From contig NZ_CP006704.1 in assembly GCF_000739375.1 (NCBI RefSeq), positions 2,790,001-2,854,000 of the forward strand: DNA of 64,000 bases, read 5' to 3'. The DNA comes from Comamonas testosteroni TK102 (GTDB lineage Bacteria; Pseudomonadota; Gammaproteobacteria; Burkholderiales; Burkholderiaceae_C). The translations under genes and the position numbers were made by a program. The notes under the pieces are model-generated. The model was not told the origin of the DNA. It worked only from the letters and a program-made list of their open reading frames with translations, and searched no databases. This document shows, piece after piece, positions 13,871 to 22,889 of this stretch; the first letter of the stretch is position 1; the number at the start of each line of letters is the position of its first letter.

Positions 13871-13892
13871 CCCCCTGTCCGAGGACAGGGGG
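13871..13892 (+). other. Strong hairpin between sucA and sucB, no U-tract
   Basis: CCCCCTGTCC (13871-13880) and GGACAGGGGG (13883-13892) form a perfect GC-rich inverted repeat just after the sucA stop. No T-run follows, so it is unlikely to terminate by itself. It could stabilise the sucA 3' end or set the E1:E2 expression ratio; this is inference. Confidence 0.6.
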
Positions 13893-13922
13893 CACAAGAA
13901 ACATCTTTGGAAAGAATTAAAA

Positions 13923-15161
13923 ATGGCAATCGTTGAAGTTAAAGTCCCCCAGCTGTCCGAATCCATCACGGAAGCCACCATGCTGACCTGGAAGAAAAAG
14001 GTCGGCGAGGCAGTGGCCATCGATGAAATCCTCATCGAAATCGAAACCGACAAGGTCGTGCTGGAAGTGCCCGCTCCTTCCGCTGGCGTGATCACCGAAA
14101 TCCTGCAAGGCGATGGCGCAACCGTGGCTGCCGAGCAAGTGATCGCCAAGATCGACTCCGAAGCCGTCGCCGGTGCTGCGGCTCCTGCAGCCGCCCCTGC
14201 TGCTGCGACTCCTGCTGCTGCCCCCGTGGCTGCGGCTCCCGCCGGCGCCGACAAGAGCGGCGTGGCCATGCCTGCTGCTGCCAAGATCCTTGCCGACAAC
14301 AACCTGTCCGCTGCCAACGTGGCTGGCACAGGCAAGGACGGCCGCGTGACCAAGGGCGACGCCCTGGGTGCCATCAAGGCCGGCGCAGCCATCCCCACCG
14401 GCGCTCCCAAGGCAGCTCTGCCTCAGGTGGCAGCTCCCGTGACCAAGGAAAGCCTGGGCGACCGTCCCGAGCAGCGCGTGCCCATGACACGTCTGCGTGC
14501 CCGTATTGCCGAGCGTCTGCTGCAATCCCAGGCTACCAACGCCATCCTGACCACGTTCAACGAAGTGAACATGGCTCCCGTGATGGAACTGCGCAAGAAG
14601 TTCCAGGACCAGTTCACCAAGGAACATGGCGTGAAGCTGGGCTTCATGTCCTTCTTCGTCAAGGCTGCAGTGCATGCCCTGAAGAAGTTCCCCGCAGTCA
14701 ACGCCTCCATCGACGGCAACGACATCGTCTACCACGGCTACTTCGACATCGGTATCGCCGTGAGCTCGCCTCGTGGCCTGGTGGTGCCCATCCTGCGCAA
14801 TGCAGACCAGATGAGCTTCGCCGACATCGAGAAGAAGATTGTCGAGTTCGGCCAGAAGGCCAAGGAAGGCAAGCTGGGCATTGAAGAAATGACCGGCGGT
14901 ACCTTCTCCATCTCCAATGGCGGAACTTTCGGCTCGATGATGTCCACCCCCATCATCAACCCCCCTCAGTCCGCCATTCTGGGCGTGCACGCCACCAAGG
15001 ATCGCGCCGTGGTCGAGAACGGTCAGATCGTGATCCGTCCCATGAACTACCTGGCCATGTCCTATGACCACCGCATCATCGACGGTCGCGAAGCCGTGCT
15101 GAGCCTGGTGGCCATGAAGGACGCGCTGGAAGATCCTTCTCGCCTCCTGTTTGATCTGTAA
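13923..15161 (+). CDS. sucB: 2-oxoglutarate dehydrogenase E2, dihydrolipoyl succinyltransferase
   Basis: A 412-residue E2 core. It has one N-terminal lipoyl domain with the lipoylated lysine at K44 (IETDKVVLE), an Ala/Pro-rich linker (about residues 85-115), and a peripheral-subunit binding domain ([12 protein letters not shown]...[12 protein letters not shown]). The catalytic acyltransferase domain ends with the active-site motif SYDHRIIDG (H383). It starts 63 bp after sucA across a strong hairpin. Confidence 0.97.
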   Translation: MAIVEVKVPQLSESITEATMLTWKKKVGEAVAIDEILIEIETDKVVLEVPAPSAGVITEILQGDGATVAAEQVIAKIDSEAVAGAAAPAAAPAAATPAAAPVAAAPAGADKSGVAMPAAAKILADNNLSAANVAGTGKDGRVTKGDALGAIKAGAAIPTGAPKAALPQVAAPVTKESLGDRPEQRVPMTRLRARIAERLLQSQATNAILTTFNEVNMAPVMELRKKFQDQFTKEHGVKLGFMSFFVKAAVHALKKFPAVNASIDGNDIVYHGYFDIGIAVSSPRGLVVPILRNADQMSFADIEKKIVEFGQKAKEGKLGIEEMTGGTFSISNGGTFGSMMSTPIINPPQSAILGVHATKDRAVVENGQIVIRPMNYLAMSYDHRIIDGREAVLSLVAMKDALEDPSRLLFDL

Positions 15162-15182
15162 TTCAGCAGATCGAGCTTCTAC

Positions 15183-15214
15183 AAAGCCCACCACCAAAAG
15201 CGGTGGGCTTTTTT
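15183..15214 (+). terminator. Intrinsic terminator-like hairpin between sucB and lpdA
   Basis: AAAGCCCACC (15183-15192) pairs perfectly with GGTGGGCTTT (15202-15211), followed by a six-T run (15209-15214). lpdA starts only 28 bp downstream on the same strand, so this probably attenuates transcription into lpdA, or lpdA has its own promoter. Confidence 0.85.
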
Positions 15215-15242
15215 CGAGTTAAACAGAGAAAAGATTCAAATC

Positions 15243-16670
<1,428 letters not shown>

Positions 16671-16753
16671 GATTTTTCAGTCTTGCGCGCAGGTTTTGAC
16701 ATGGCTGTGAAGTGCCCGCGCGCAGGCTGAGTTTCTTTTAGAATTCTGCACAA

Positions 16754-16801
16754 AATGGCTGCTAACGCTTATTGCATAAGCGGTAGCAGCTATTGTTTTT
16801 T
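16754..16801 (+). terminator. Terminator after lpdA, built from the dispersed palindrome
   Basis: A 17-bp stem (16754-16770 with 16778-16794; one mismatch and one G-U pair) closes a 7-nt loop and is followed by GTTTTTTG. The arms carry the GGCTGCTAACGCTT / AAGCGGTAGCAGCTATT family sequence. zapE begins 20 bp later, so zapE transcription probably needs read-through or a promoter inside this short stretch. Confidence 0.75.
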
Positions 16802-16821
16802 GAGCATCTGGAGACAAGACG

Positions 16822-17919
16822 GTGAATGTAAGACAAGCCTACGAGGCGGAGCTGGCCGCCAAGGGTTTTAAAAGCGATCCCGCGCAGCTGCGTGCAGTCG
16901 ATGCGTTGCAACGCTGCGCTGACGAGTGGACTGTGTACAAGGGCAGGCGCTCCAATGCTCTCAAGAAACTGATCAATCACCCCGACCTGCCAAAGGGCGT
17001 CTATATGTACGGTGGGGTGGGGCGCGGCAAGAGCTTTCTGATGGAATGCTTCTTCAACGCCGTGCCCCTCAAGCGCAAGGTGCGCCTGCACTTTCACGAA
17101 TTCATGCGCGAGGTGCACCGCGAGATGCACCTGATGCAGGGTACGCAGAACCCGCTGGATGCACTCGGCGCCAAGATCTCCAAGAAGTACAAGCTGATCT
17201 GCTTTGACGAATTTCATGTGGCCGACATCACCGACGCCATGATTCTCTACAAGCTGCTCGAGTCGCTGTTTGCCAATGGTGTGGGCTTTGTGACGACCTC
17301 CAACTTCGAGCCCGACGGCCTCTATCCTGGCGGCCTGCACCGCGACCGCATCCTGCCTGCGATTGCCTTGCTCAAGGAGCGCATGGAAGTGGTGAACGTG
17401 GACAACGGCACCGACTATCGCCGTCGCACTCTCGAAGACGCCAAGCTCTATCATTGCCCGCTGGGCCCGGAGGCCGATGCTGCGATGCAGGAGACCTTCG
17501 ATCGTCTGGCCGAAGCCCATGACGAAGAGCCCGTGATGCAGATCGAGACCCGCAAGATCGCGGCCAAGCGCCGTGCCGGTGGCGTCGTGTGGTTTGACTT
17601 CCGCGAACTCTGCGGCGGCCCGCGCTCGCAAAATGACTATCTGGAAATCGCCACGCAGTTTCACACCATCTTGCTGTCCGACGTGCCCGAGCTGCATGTG
17701 AACATGGCTTCGGCCGCGCGGCGCTTCACGCTGCTGGTGGACGTGCTCTACGATCGCCATGTCAAGCTCATTCTGTCGGCTGCCGTGCCGCCCGAGAAGA
17801 TCTATACCGAAGGACCGCTGTCCCACGAGTTCCCGCGCACCGTCTCGCGCCTGAACGAAATGCGCTCCAAGGAATATCTGGCGCTTGAGCGCCGCGTGGT
17901 CGACACCAGCTTGACCTGA
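16822..17919 (+). CDS. zapE: Cell division protein ZapE (AFG1-like ATPase)
   Basis: A 365-residue P-loop ATPase of the ZapE/AFG1 family, linked in E. coli to FtsZ-ring behaviour under stress. Walker A GGVGRGKS is at 64-71 and Walker B LICFDEFHV gives D129/E130. The family block VWFDFRELCGGPRSQNDY is present. The start codon is GTG; a GGAG-type site lies about 8 bp before it. Length is typical (about 365-375). Confidence 0.93.
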   Translation: MNVRQAYEAELAAKGFKSDPAQLRAVDALQRCADEWTVYKGRRSNALKKLINHPDLPKGVYMYGGVGRGKSFLMECFFNAVPLKRKVRLHFHEFMREVHREMHLMQGTQNPLDALGAKISKKYKLICFDEFHVADITDAMILYKLLESLFANGVGFVTTSNFEPDGLYPGGLHRDRILPAIALLKERMEVVNVDNGTDYRRRTLEDAKLYHCPLGPEADAAMQETFDRLAEAHDEEPVMQIETRKIAAKRRAGGVVWFDFRELCGGPRSQNDYLEIATQFHTILLSDVPELHVNMASAARRFTLLVDVLYDRHVKLILSAAVPPEKIYTEGPLSHEFPRTVSRLNEMRSKEYLALERRVVDTSLT

Positions 17920-17978
17920 TCGCCAGCAGGCAGCTGCCTGCGGCCTTAAGATGCCAGCCTGTACTTCGAGTTTCCGAG

Positions 17979-18743
17979 TTGATGACGATGCCCACTCTCC
18001 TTGCCCAGCTGATCCGCCGCCGCATTGCGGGCTTTGTACTTGCGCCCCTGGCCGCCGTCTGGCTGGCTTGCGCGCCGGCCATGGCTCAGGTAAAGGCGGA
18101 TTCGGAACGGCAGACCGACAAGCAGGCTCAGAAGGAGCTTGCCGAGAAGGCGCGTCAGCACCTGCACCAGCAGCGCGAAGCCGAGCGTGACGAAATTCTC
18201 AGCAAGCGTGCCGTTATCGAGCAGCAGCGCGTGGCCGACGAAAAGCTCTGCTACCAGAAGTTTGCCGTGGAAGGCTGTCTGGCCGAGGCCCGCAGGGCCG
18301 CCCGTGAGAAGGATGCACCGCTGCGCGCGCGCGAACTGGAAATCAACGACACCGAGCGCAAGGAAAAGGCCGCAGCCAAGCTGCAGGCCATCGAAGAGAA
18401 AAAAGCCGAGAACGCTGCCGTGCCCATGAAGTCGCAGCAGCGCGACAAGAACGGCAGCAGCCAGCCCAAGGGCTCGGGCGCCAAGCCGGCAGTTGACGAG
18501 CAGGCGGCGCAGGCCCAGCGCCAGACCGAGGCCCAGCAGCGTGCCAGCAAGCAGGTCGACTATGTGCGTCGTCACGAGCAAAACCGTGCACAGGCCGATC
18601 AGGGGCGCGCCGAGCGCGAGGCCAAGGCCAGGGCGGATTACGACGCCAAGCTCAAGGCTGCGGCCGAGCACAAGGCCAGGGCTTTGCAGCAGGCCAAGGA
18701 TCGCGGTCAGACCTCGGCGCCGCTGCCTGCTCCTGCGCCCTGA
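17979..18743 (+). CDS. Periplasmic coiled-coil protein, unknown function
   Basis: A 254-residue protein with a signal peptide ending near APAMAQ (residues 31-36; a second in-frame ATG two codons later is possible). The mature part is very rich in Ala, Lys, Glu, Gln and Arg and predicted almost wholly helical and coiled-coil (about residues 45-245). It has one Cys pair (CYQKFAVEGC), possibly a disulfide, and a Pro-rich end. It follows zapE by 59 bp in the same direction. I do not recognise a named family. Confidence 0.7.
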   Translation: MMTMPTLLAQLIRRRIAGFVLAPLAAVWLACAPAMAQVKADSERQTDKQAQKELAEKARQHLHQQREAERDEILSKRAVIEQQRVADEKLCYQKFAVEGCLAEARRAAREKDAPLRARELEINDTERKEKAAAKLQAIEEKKAENAAVPMKSQQRDKNGSSQPKGSGAKPAVDEQAAQAQRQTEAQQRASKQVDYVRRHEQNRAQADQGRAEREAKARADYDAKLKAAAEHKARALQQAKDRGQTSAPLPAPAP

Positions 18744-18813
18744 AGGATGGCTGAATCAGGTGCGCCGGGCCTGCATGGCCGCCAGGCATTGGCTGTCTTA
18801 ACCGGGGCTTTCT

Positions 18814-19587
18814 TCAGGCGCTGGCTTCAGCGACCGAGGTATCAAGCTTGAGTATGGCCAGCGAGAGATTGTCGCCACTGCCTGCTGCGCGCCGTCTGGC
18901 CTTCTCGATCAGAAATTGCGAGGCTTCGCGTGGCGACAGGCCATCGAGCACCGTGCCCAGCTCCTGGGTGGTGAAGTAATGCCATACCCCGTCCGAGCAG
19001 GCCATCAGGCTGTCACCGGGCTGCAGTTTTTCAATCATATGGTGGGCCATGGGCGGTGGCGGCTCGGCTCCGAGGCATCCCAGCAGGATGTTGGACCGGG
19101 GGTGGTGCTGGGCTTCGATCTCGGTGAGCTCGCCGCGATCGACCAGCGCCTGAACATAGGAATGATCGAGCGAGCGGTGCACGAGGGAAGCGCCGCGAAA
19201 ATGATAGAGCCGTGAATCGCCCGAGTGCATGAAGTGGCAGCGATTATCGGGCAGCACCACAAAGACAGCGATGGTGCTGTGGGGCTCCTGCTCGGCTGCA
19301 ATGGCCGTGAGACGGATCACGGTGTGGGCATCCTGCACAATGGTGCGCAGCATGCGGGTGCAGTCTTCCTTGGCGGGCTCGAAGCGTTCGAAAAGCTGGC
19401 GTGCCGTCAGCATGACCTGGTCAGAGGCCTTGCGGCCGCCGCTGCGCCCGCCCATGCCGTCGGCTACCACGCCGAGAATGCAGCCCTTGGCATAGGGATG
19501 TGCCATGAGCAGGACCTGGTCCTGCTGATATTCCCGGTCGCCGCGGTGAATGCCGGTGGCCGCCTGAATGCGGTAGCTGGATGACAT
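18814..19587 (-). CDS. PP2C-type serine/threonine protein phosphatase
   Basis: A 257-residue soluble metal-dependent phosphatase. Conserved PPM motifs are GDREYQQDQ (16-24), VADGMGGRSGG (41-51) with metal aspartate D43, HSGDSR, SDGVWHYFT and SGDNLSLAIL near the C-terminus. It has no transmembrane segment. No Ser/Thr kinase or FHA gene is nearby, so its partner is elsewhere. It is divergent from the dinG-type helicase across a 136-bp gap. Confidence 0.92.
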   Translation of the reverse strand: MSSSYRIQAATGIHRGDREYQQDQVLLMAHPYAKGCILGVVADGMGGRSGGRKASDQVMLTARQLFERFEPAKEDCTRMLRTIVQDAHTVIRLTAIAAEQEPHSTIAVFVVLPDNRCHFMHSGDSRLYHFRGASLVHRSLDHSYVQALVDRGELTEIEAQHHPRSNILLGCLGAEPPPPMAHHMIEKLQPGDSLMACSDGVWHYFTTQELGTVLDGLSPREASQFLIEKARRRAAGSGDNLSLAILKLDTSVAEASA

Positions 19588-19645
19588 GAATGTGTGCGAA
19601 TGCGTTCGCGGAGCGCTATTTAACGTTACGTTACATTTTATCGGC

Positions 19646-19662
19646 CCGAGGCCAGGCCTCGG
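19646..19662. other. Perfect 17-bp palindrome in the PP2C/dinG divergent gap
   Basis: CCGAGGCC-A-GGCCTCGG is a perfect inverted repeat of 8 bp with a 1-nt centre, located 62 bp before the helicase start. The gap also holds a CGTTACGTTAC tandem. It could be an operator or a small hairpin; no known regulator motif fits. Confidence 0.4.
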
Positions 19663-19723
19663 CGAATATTCGAGATCTTATGTGAGGTCGTACTGACCTG
19701 GCTTGTGAGAAGGTGAAACGGTT

Positions 19724-21808
19724 TTGACTCAATTGCAGGAGGCGGTTGCGCAGGTGTTTGCGCCGCAGGGCGGGCTCGCGTTGGCCGAGCCTGCGTTTAC
19801 GCCGCGTCCGGGCCAGACCCGCATGGCGCTGGCGGTCGCTGGCGCCATGGAGGCGGGCCAGGTGCTGGTGGTGGAAGCCGGCACGGGCGTGGGCAAGACC
19901 TATGCCTATCTGGTGCCGGCCTTGCTCAGCGGTCAGCGGGTGCTGGTGTCCACGGCCACCAAGGCGCTGCAGGATCAGCTGTTTGCCCGTGACCTGCCAC
20001 GTCTGGTTCATGGTCTGGGCTTGCCGCTGCGTATGGCCAGACTCAAGGGTCGTTCCTCCTATTTGTGCTTGGAGCGGCTGGAGCGCGTGCGTCAGGGGCG
20101 TACGGCTCCTCAGGATCCGCAGGTGCTGCGGGCCGTGGCGGAGGTGGAGCGCTGGGCCAGGGTCACGCGCTCCGGTGACCTGGCCGAGCTGACGGCGCTG
20201 GACGAGCGCTCCGCCGCCCTGCCTCTGGTGACCTCCACCAAGGACAACTGCCTGGGTTCGGACTGCCCTCACTGGCAGGGCTGCCATGTCAATCAGGCTC
20301 GCCAGCAGGCGCTGGAAGCCGACGTGGTGGTGGTCAACCACCATTTGTTGTTTGCCGATCTCGATGTGCGCGATAGCGGCATGGCCCATCTTTTGCCCAA
20401 TACCGGCGTGGTGGTGATCGACGAGGCTCATCAGCTCAACGACATCGGCGTGCAGTTTGCGGGCGAGGCCCTGTCGAGCCAGCAATTGGTGGGTTATGCC
20501 CGTGACGCCCTGCGCCTGACGCAGGAGCACGCACGTGGCATGGCCGACTGGCTGGTGCTCTGTGCCACGCTGGAGCAGGCCATGCGTGAGTTGCGCCTGC
20601 AGGCCGGCAAGCCTCCGGTCGGCGGGCGGCTGGCATGGCAGGCCGTGACCCCTCAAGGGCTGGATGCGGTGAAATGGCGCGCGGCCCTGGTGCGCCTGGG
20701 CCAGAGTCTGCGTGCCTTGTTGATTCCGCTTGCTGCCCTGGAGGGGGCGGCCGCCGATTTGCAGCGCCTGTACGAGCGCGGTGCAGAGCTGCTGGCGAGG
20801 CTTGCGCGCTTTGCATCTGCCGCTGGAGACGAGTGCGTGCGCTGGCTGGAGGTCGGCGCGCAGTATCTGCGCATGCTGGAGTCGCCGCTGTCGATTGCCC
20901 GCATCATGCAGCAGCGACTTCTTCGGCGCTCGCTGGAGGATGGCGGCACGGGCCAGGGGGAGGAGCCCGATCCGTCAAGGAAGAAGGCCTGGATTTTCAC
21001 CTCGGCCACCTTGGGCAATGACGCCCAGCTGAGCTGGTTTGTCGAGTCCTGCGGCCTGCGCGGCGCACAGGTGCTGCAGGTGGAAAGCCCGTTCGACTAC
21101 CACCGGCAGGCCGGTATCTATGTGCCCCAGCCCTTTGCTGCGGCTGGTAGCGCACAGCACAGTGAGCAGGTCGCCCAGCTGGTGCTGGATGCAGCTCAGC
21201 GCCTGGGTGGCCGCACCCTGGTGCTGACCACCACCATCAAGGCCTTGCAGGCCATCAGCGCATCGCTGCGCTCGAATCTGGGGCTGTTTGCCGATCTCGA
21301 TGTGCTGGTGCAGGGCGAAGCGCCCAAGCTGGCACTGATCCAGCGCTTCATGGCGGCCGGAGCAGGAGCCGGGCGGGGCGCGATTCTGGTGGCTTCCGCC
21401 ACCTTCTGGGAGGGAGTGGATCTTCCCGGCGATGTGCTGCAGCTGGTGGTGATCGACAAGCTGCCGTTTCCGCCTCCCGACGACCCGTTGGTCGAGGCCC
21501 GTTCCCGGCTGCTGGAGAGTGTGGGGCGGGCGGCGTTTCACGATTACATGCTGCCCGAGGCAGCCCTGGCCCTCAAGCAGGGGGCCGGGCGCCTGATTCG
21601 CAGCGAAACCGATCGCGGTGTGCTGGTCATCTGTGACAGCCGCCTGGTCACCATGGGCTATGGAGCGAAGCTGATGTCGGCATTGCCGCCCATGCGCGTG
21701 CTGACCGGCGCGCCGGAGTTCGACGAGGCGCTGGAGTTGCTGAAGGTGCAAGCCCGCATCAGCGACAGCGAACCGGGAGCTGCGGCGGACTCGGAAACGC
21801 GAAAATGA
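19724..21808 (+). CDS. DinG/YoaA-type ATP-dependent DNA helicase, Fe-S
   Basis: A 694-residue superfamily 2 helicase of the XPD/DinG group, 5'-3' polarity in the family. Walker A GTGVGKT is at 53-59, four Fe-S cluster cysteines at C115, C176, C181 and C187, the DEAH box at 233-236, and motif VI QGAGRLIRS near the C-terminus. The start is TTG with an AGAAGGTG ribosome site upstream. The likely role is unwinding of R-loops or replication intermediates. YoaA and DinG cannot be separated from sequence alone. Confidence 0.92.
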   Translation: MTQLQEAVAQVFAPQGGLALAEPAFTPRPGQTRMALAVAGAMEAGQVLVVEAGTGVGKTYAYLVPALLSGQRVLVSTATKALQDQLFARDLPRLVHGLGLPLRMARLKGRSSYLCLERLERVRQGRTAPQDPQVLRAVAEVERWARVTRSGDLAELTALDERSAALPLVTSTKDNCLGSDCPHWQGCHVNQARQQALEADVVVVNHHLLFADLDVRDSGMAHLLPNTGVVVIDEAHQLNDIGVQFAGEALSSQQLVGYARDALRLTQEHARGMADWLVLCATLEQAMRELRLQAGKPPVGGRLAWQAVTPQGLDAVKWRAALVRLGQSLRALLIPLAALEGAAADLQRLYERGAELLARLARFASAAGDECVRWLEVGAQYLRMLESPLSIARIMQQRLLRRSLEDGGTGQGEEPDPSRKKAWIFTSATLGNDAQLSWFVESCGLRGAQVLQVESPFDYHRQAGIYVPQPFAAAGSAQHSEQVAQLVLDAAQRLGGRTLVLTTTIKALQAISASLRSNLGLFADLDVLVQGEAPKLALIQRFMAAGAGAGRGAILVASATFWEGVDLPGDVLQLVVIDKLPFPPPDDPLVEARSRLLESVGRAAFHDYMLPEAALALKQGAGRLIRSETDRGVLVICDSRLVTMGYGAKLMSALPPMRVLTGAPEFDEALELLKVQARISDSEPGAAADSETRK

Positions 21809-21840
21809 AAAAGGATGCGCACAGGCGCATCCTTTTGTTT
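21808..21840. terminator. Bidirectional terminator between helicase gene and bamD
   Basis: AAAAGGATGCGC (21809-21820), loop ACAG, GCGCATCCTTTT (21825-21836) is a perfect 12-bp stem with A/T-rich flanks on both sides. It lies between two convergent genes and can serve both. Confidence 0.9.
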
Positions 21841-21860
21841 CCAGACCCGGAGGGCTCTGT

Positions 21861-22652
21861 CTACCAGAGCTTCCACCAGGATTCGCTCTTCTTTTCCACG
21901 CCTTGCTCGGCATTCGCGCCGTAGCTTTGCTCCAGTACGCGCTTGGCATCGTCGCGCAGCTGTGTCATGCCCAGAGCGTCATAGGACTTGACGAGAATAA
22001 CCATGGCTTCGCGCACCGAAGGCACGTTCTGGTAGTCCTTGATGGCAGTCTGCGCACGGGCGATGGCTGCGACATAGGCGCCGCGGCTGTAGTAGTAGCG
22101 CGCGACATGGACTTCGTACTGGGCCAGCGAGTTCACGATGTACTGCATGCGCTGGCGGGCGTCATCCGAGTACTTGGAGTCGGGAAAACGGGTCACCAAC
22201 TCGCGGAAGGACTCGAAGGAGTCCTTGGCGGCCTTCTGGTCGCGCTCGGACAGGTCCTGGCGCGTCAGCCAGCCGAACATGCCCAGGTTGTCGTTGAAGT
22301 TGACCAGACCCTTGAGGTAGAGGGCGTAGTCCATGGCGGGGCTGGCCGGATGCAGCTTGGTGAAGCGGTCCAGCGTGGCCAGTGCCTGCACTTTTTCGCC
22401 GGCCTTGTACTGGGCATAGGCTTTTTCCAGCTGTGCCTGCTGGGCCAGAGGCGTGCCGGCGGCACGGCCTTCCAGCTTTTCGAACAGCGGCACGGCCTTG
22501 TCATAGGCACCCGAGGAAGATTCGTCGCGCGCTTCGGTATAGATGCGCTCGGGTGTCCACTTGGCCGTCGGGTCGTCCTTGGTGCTGGAGCATCCCGCCA
22601 GCGTGGCGGCGATTAACACGGCAGGGACTAGAGTCAGGGAAATACGCGGCAT
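21861..22652 (-). CDS. bamD: Outer membrane protein assembly factor BamD
   Basis: A 263-residue lipoprotein of the BAM complex that inserts beta-barrel proteins. The start at 22652 (MPRISLTLV) gives a lipoprotein signal with lipobox LAGC, Cys21; a longer upstream frame has no signal and was rejected. TPR-like repeats follow, including YKAGEKVQALATLDRF, HPASPAMDYALYLKG and a DSKYSDDARQRMQYI segment typical of BamD. It is divergent from dnaE. Confidence 0.93.
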   Translation of the reverse strand: MPRISLTLVPAVLIAATLAGCSSTKDDPTAKWTPERIYTEARDESSSGAYDKAVPLFEKLEGRAAGTPLAQQAQLEKAYAQYKAGEKVQALATLDRFTKLHPASPAMDYALYLKGLVNFNDNLGMFGWLTRQDLSERDQKAAKDSFESFRELVTRFPDSKYSDDARQRMQYIVNSLAQYEVHVARYYYSRGAYVAAIARAQTAIKDYQNVPSVREAMVILVKSYDALGMTQLRDDAKRVLEQSYGANAEQGVEKKSESWWKLW

Positions 22653-22889
22653 GGTGGACAGTTTTCTGACAATCATTAGCGGTGATGGGAGGCTGGCCCG
22701 TCGCATCTGGCGGCAAGGCGCAAAACCCACACCATACACCACCCGGCCCGGACCTTCCTGAAAAAGGATCGACGCATTGTAATGGGCCGCTGCCCCGCGC
22801 CGGCGAGTTGACCGTGTCTTTACGCTGCGGCAGCGAATCTAGTGGCATTGAGCCCGCAAGGACGAAGCGCTCTTTCTACAATAGCGGCC

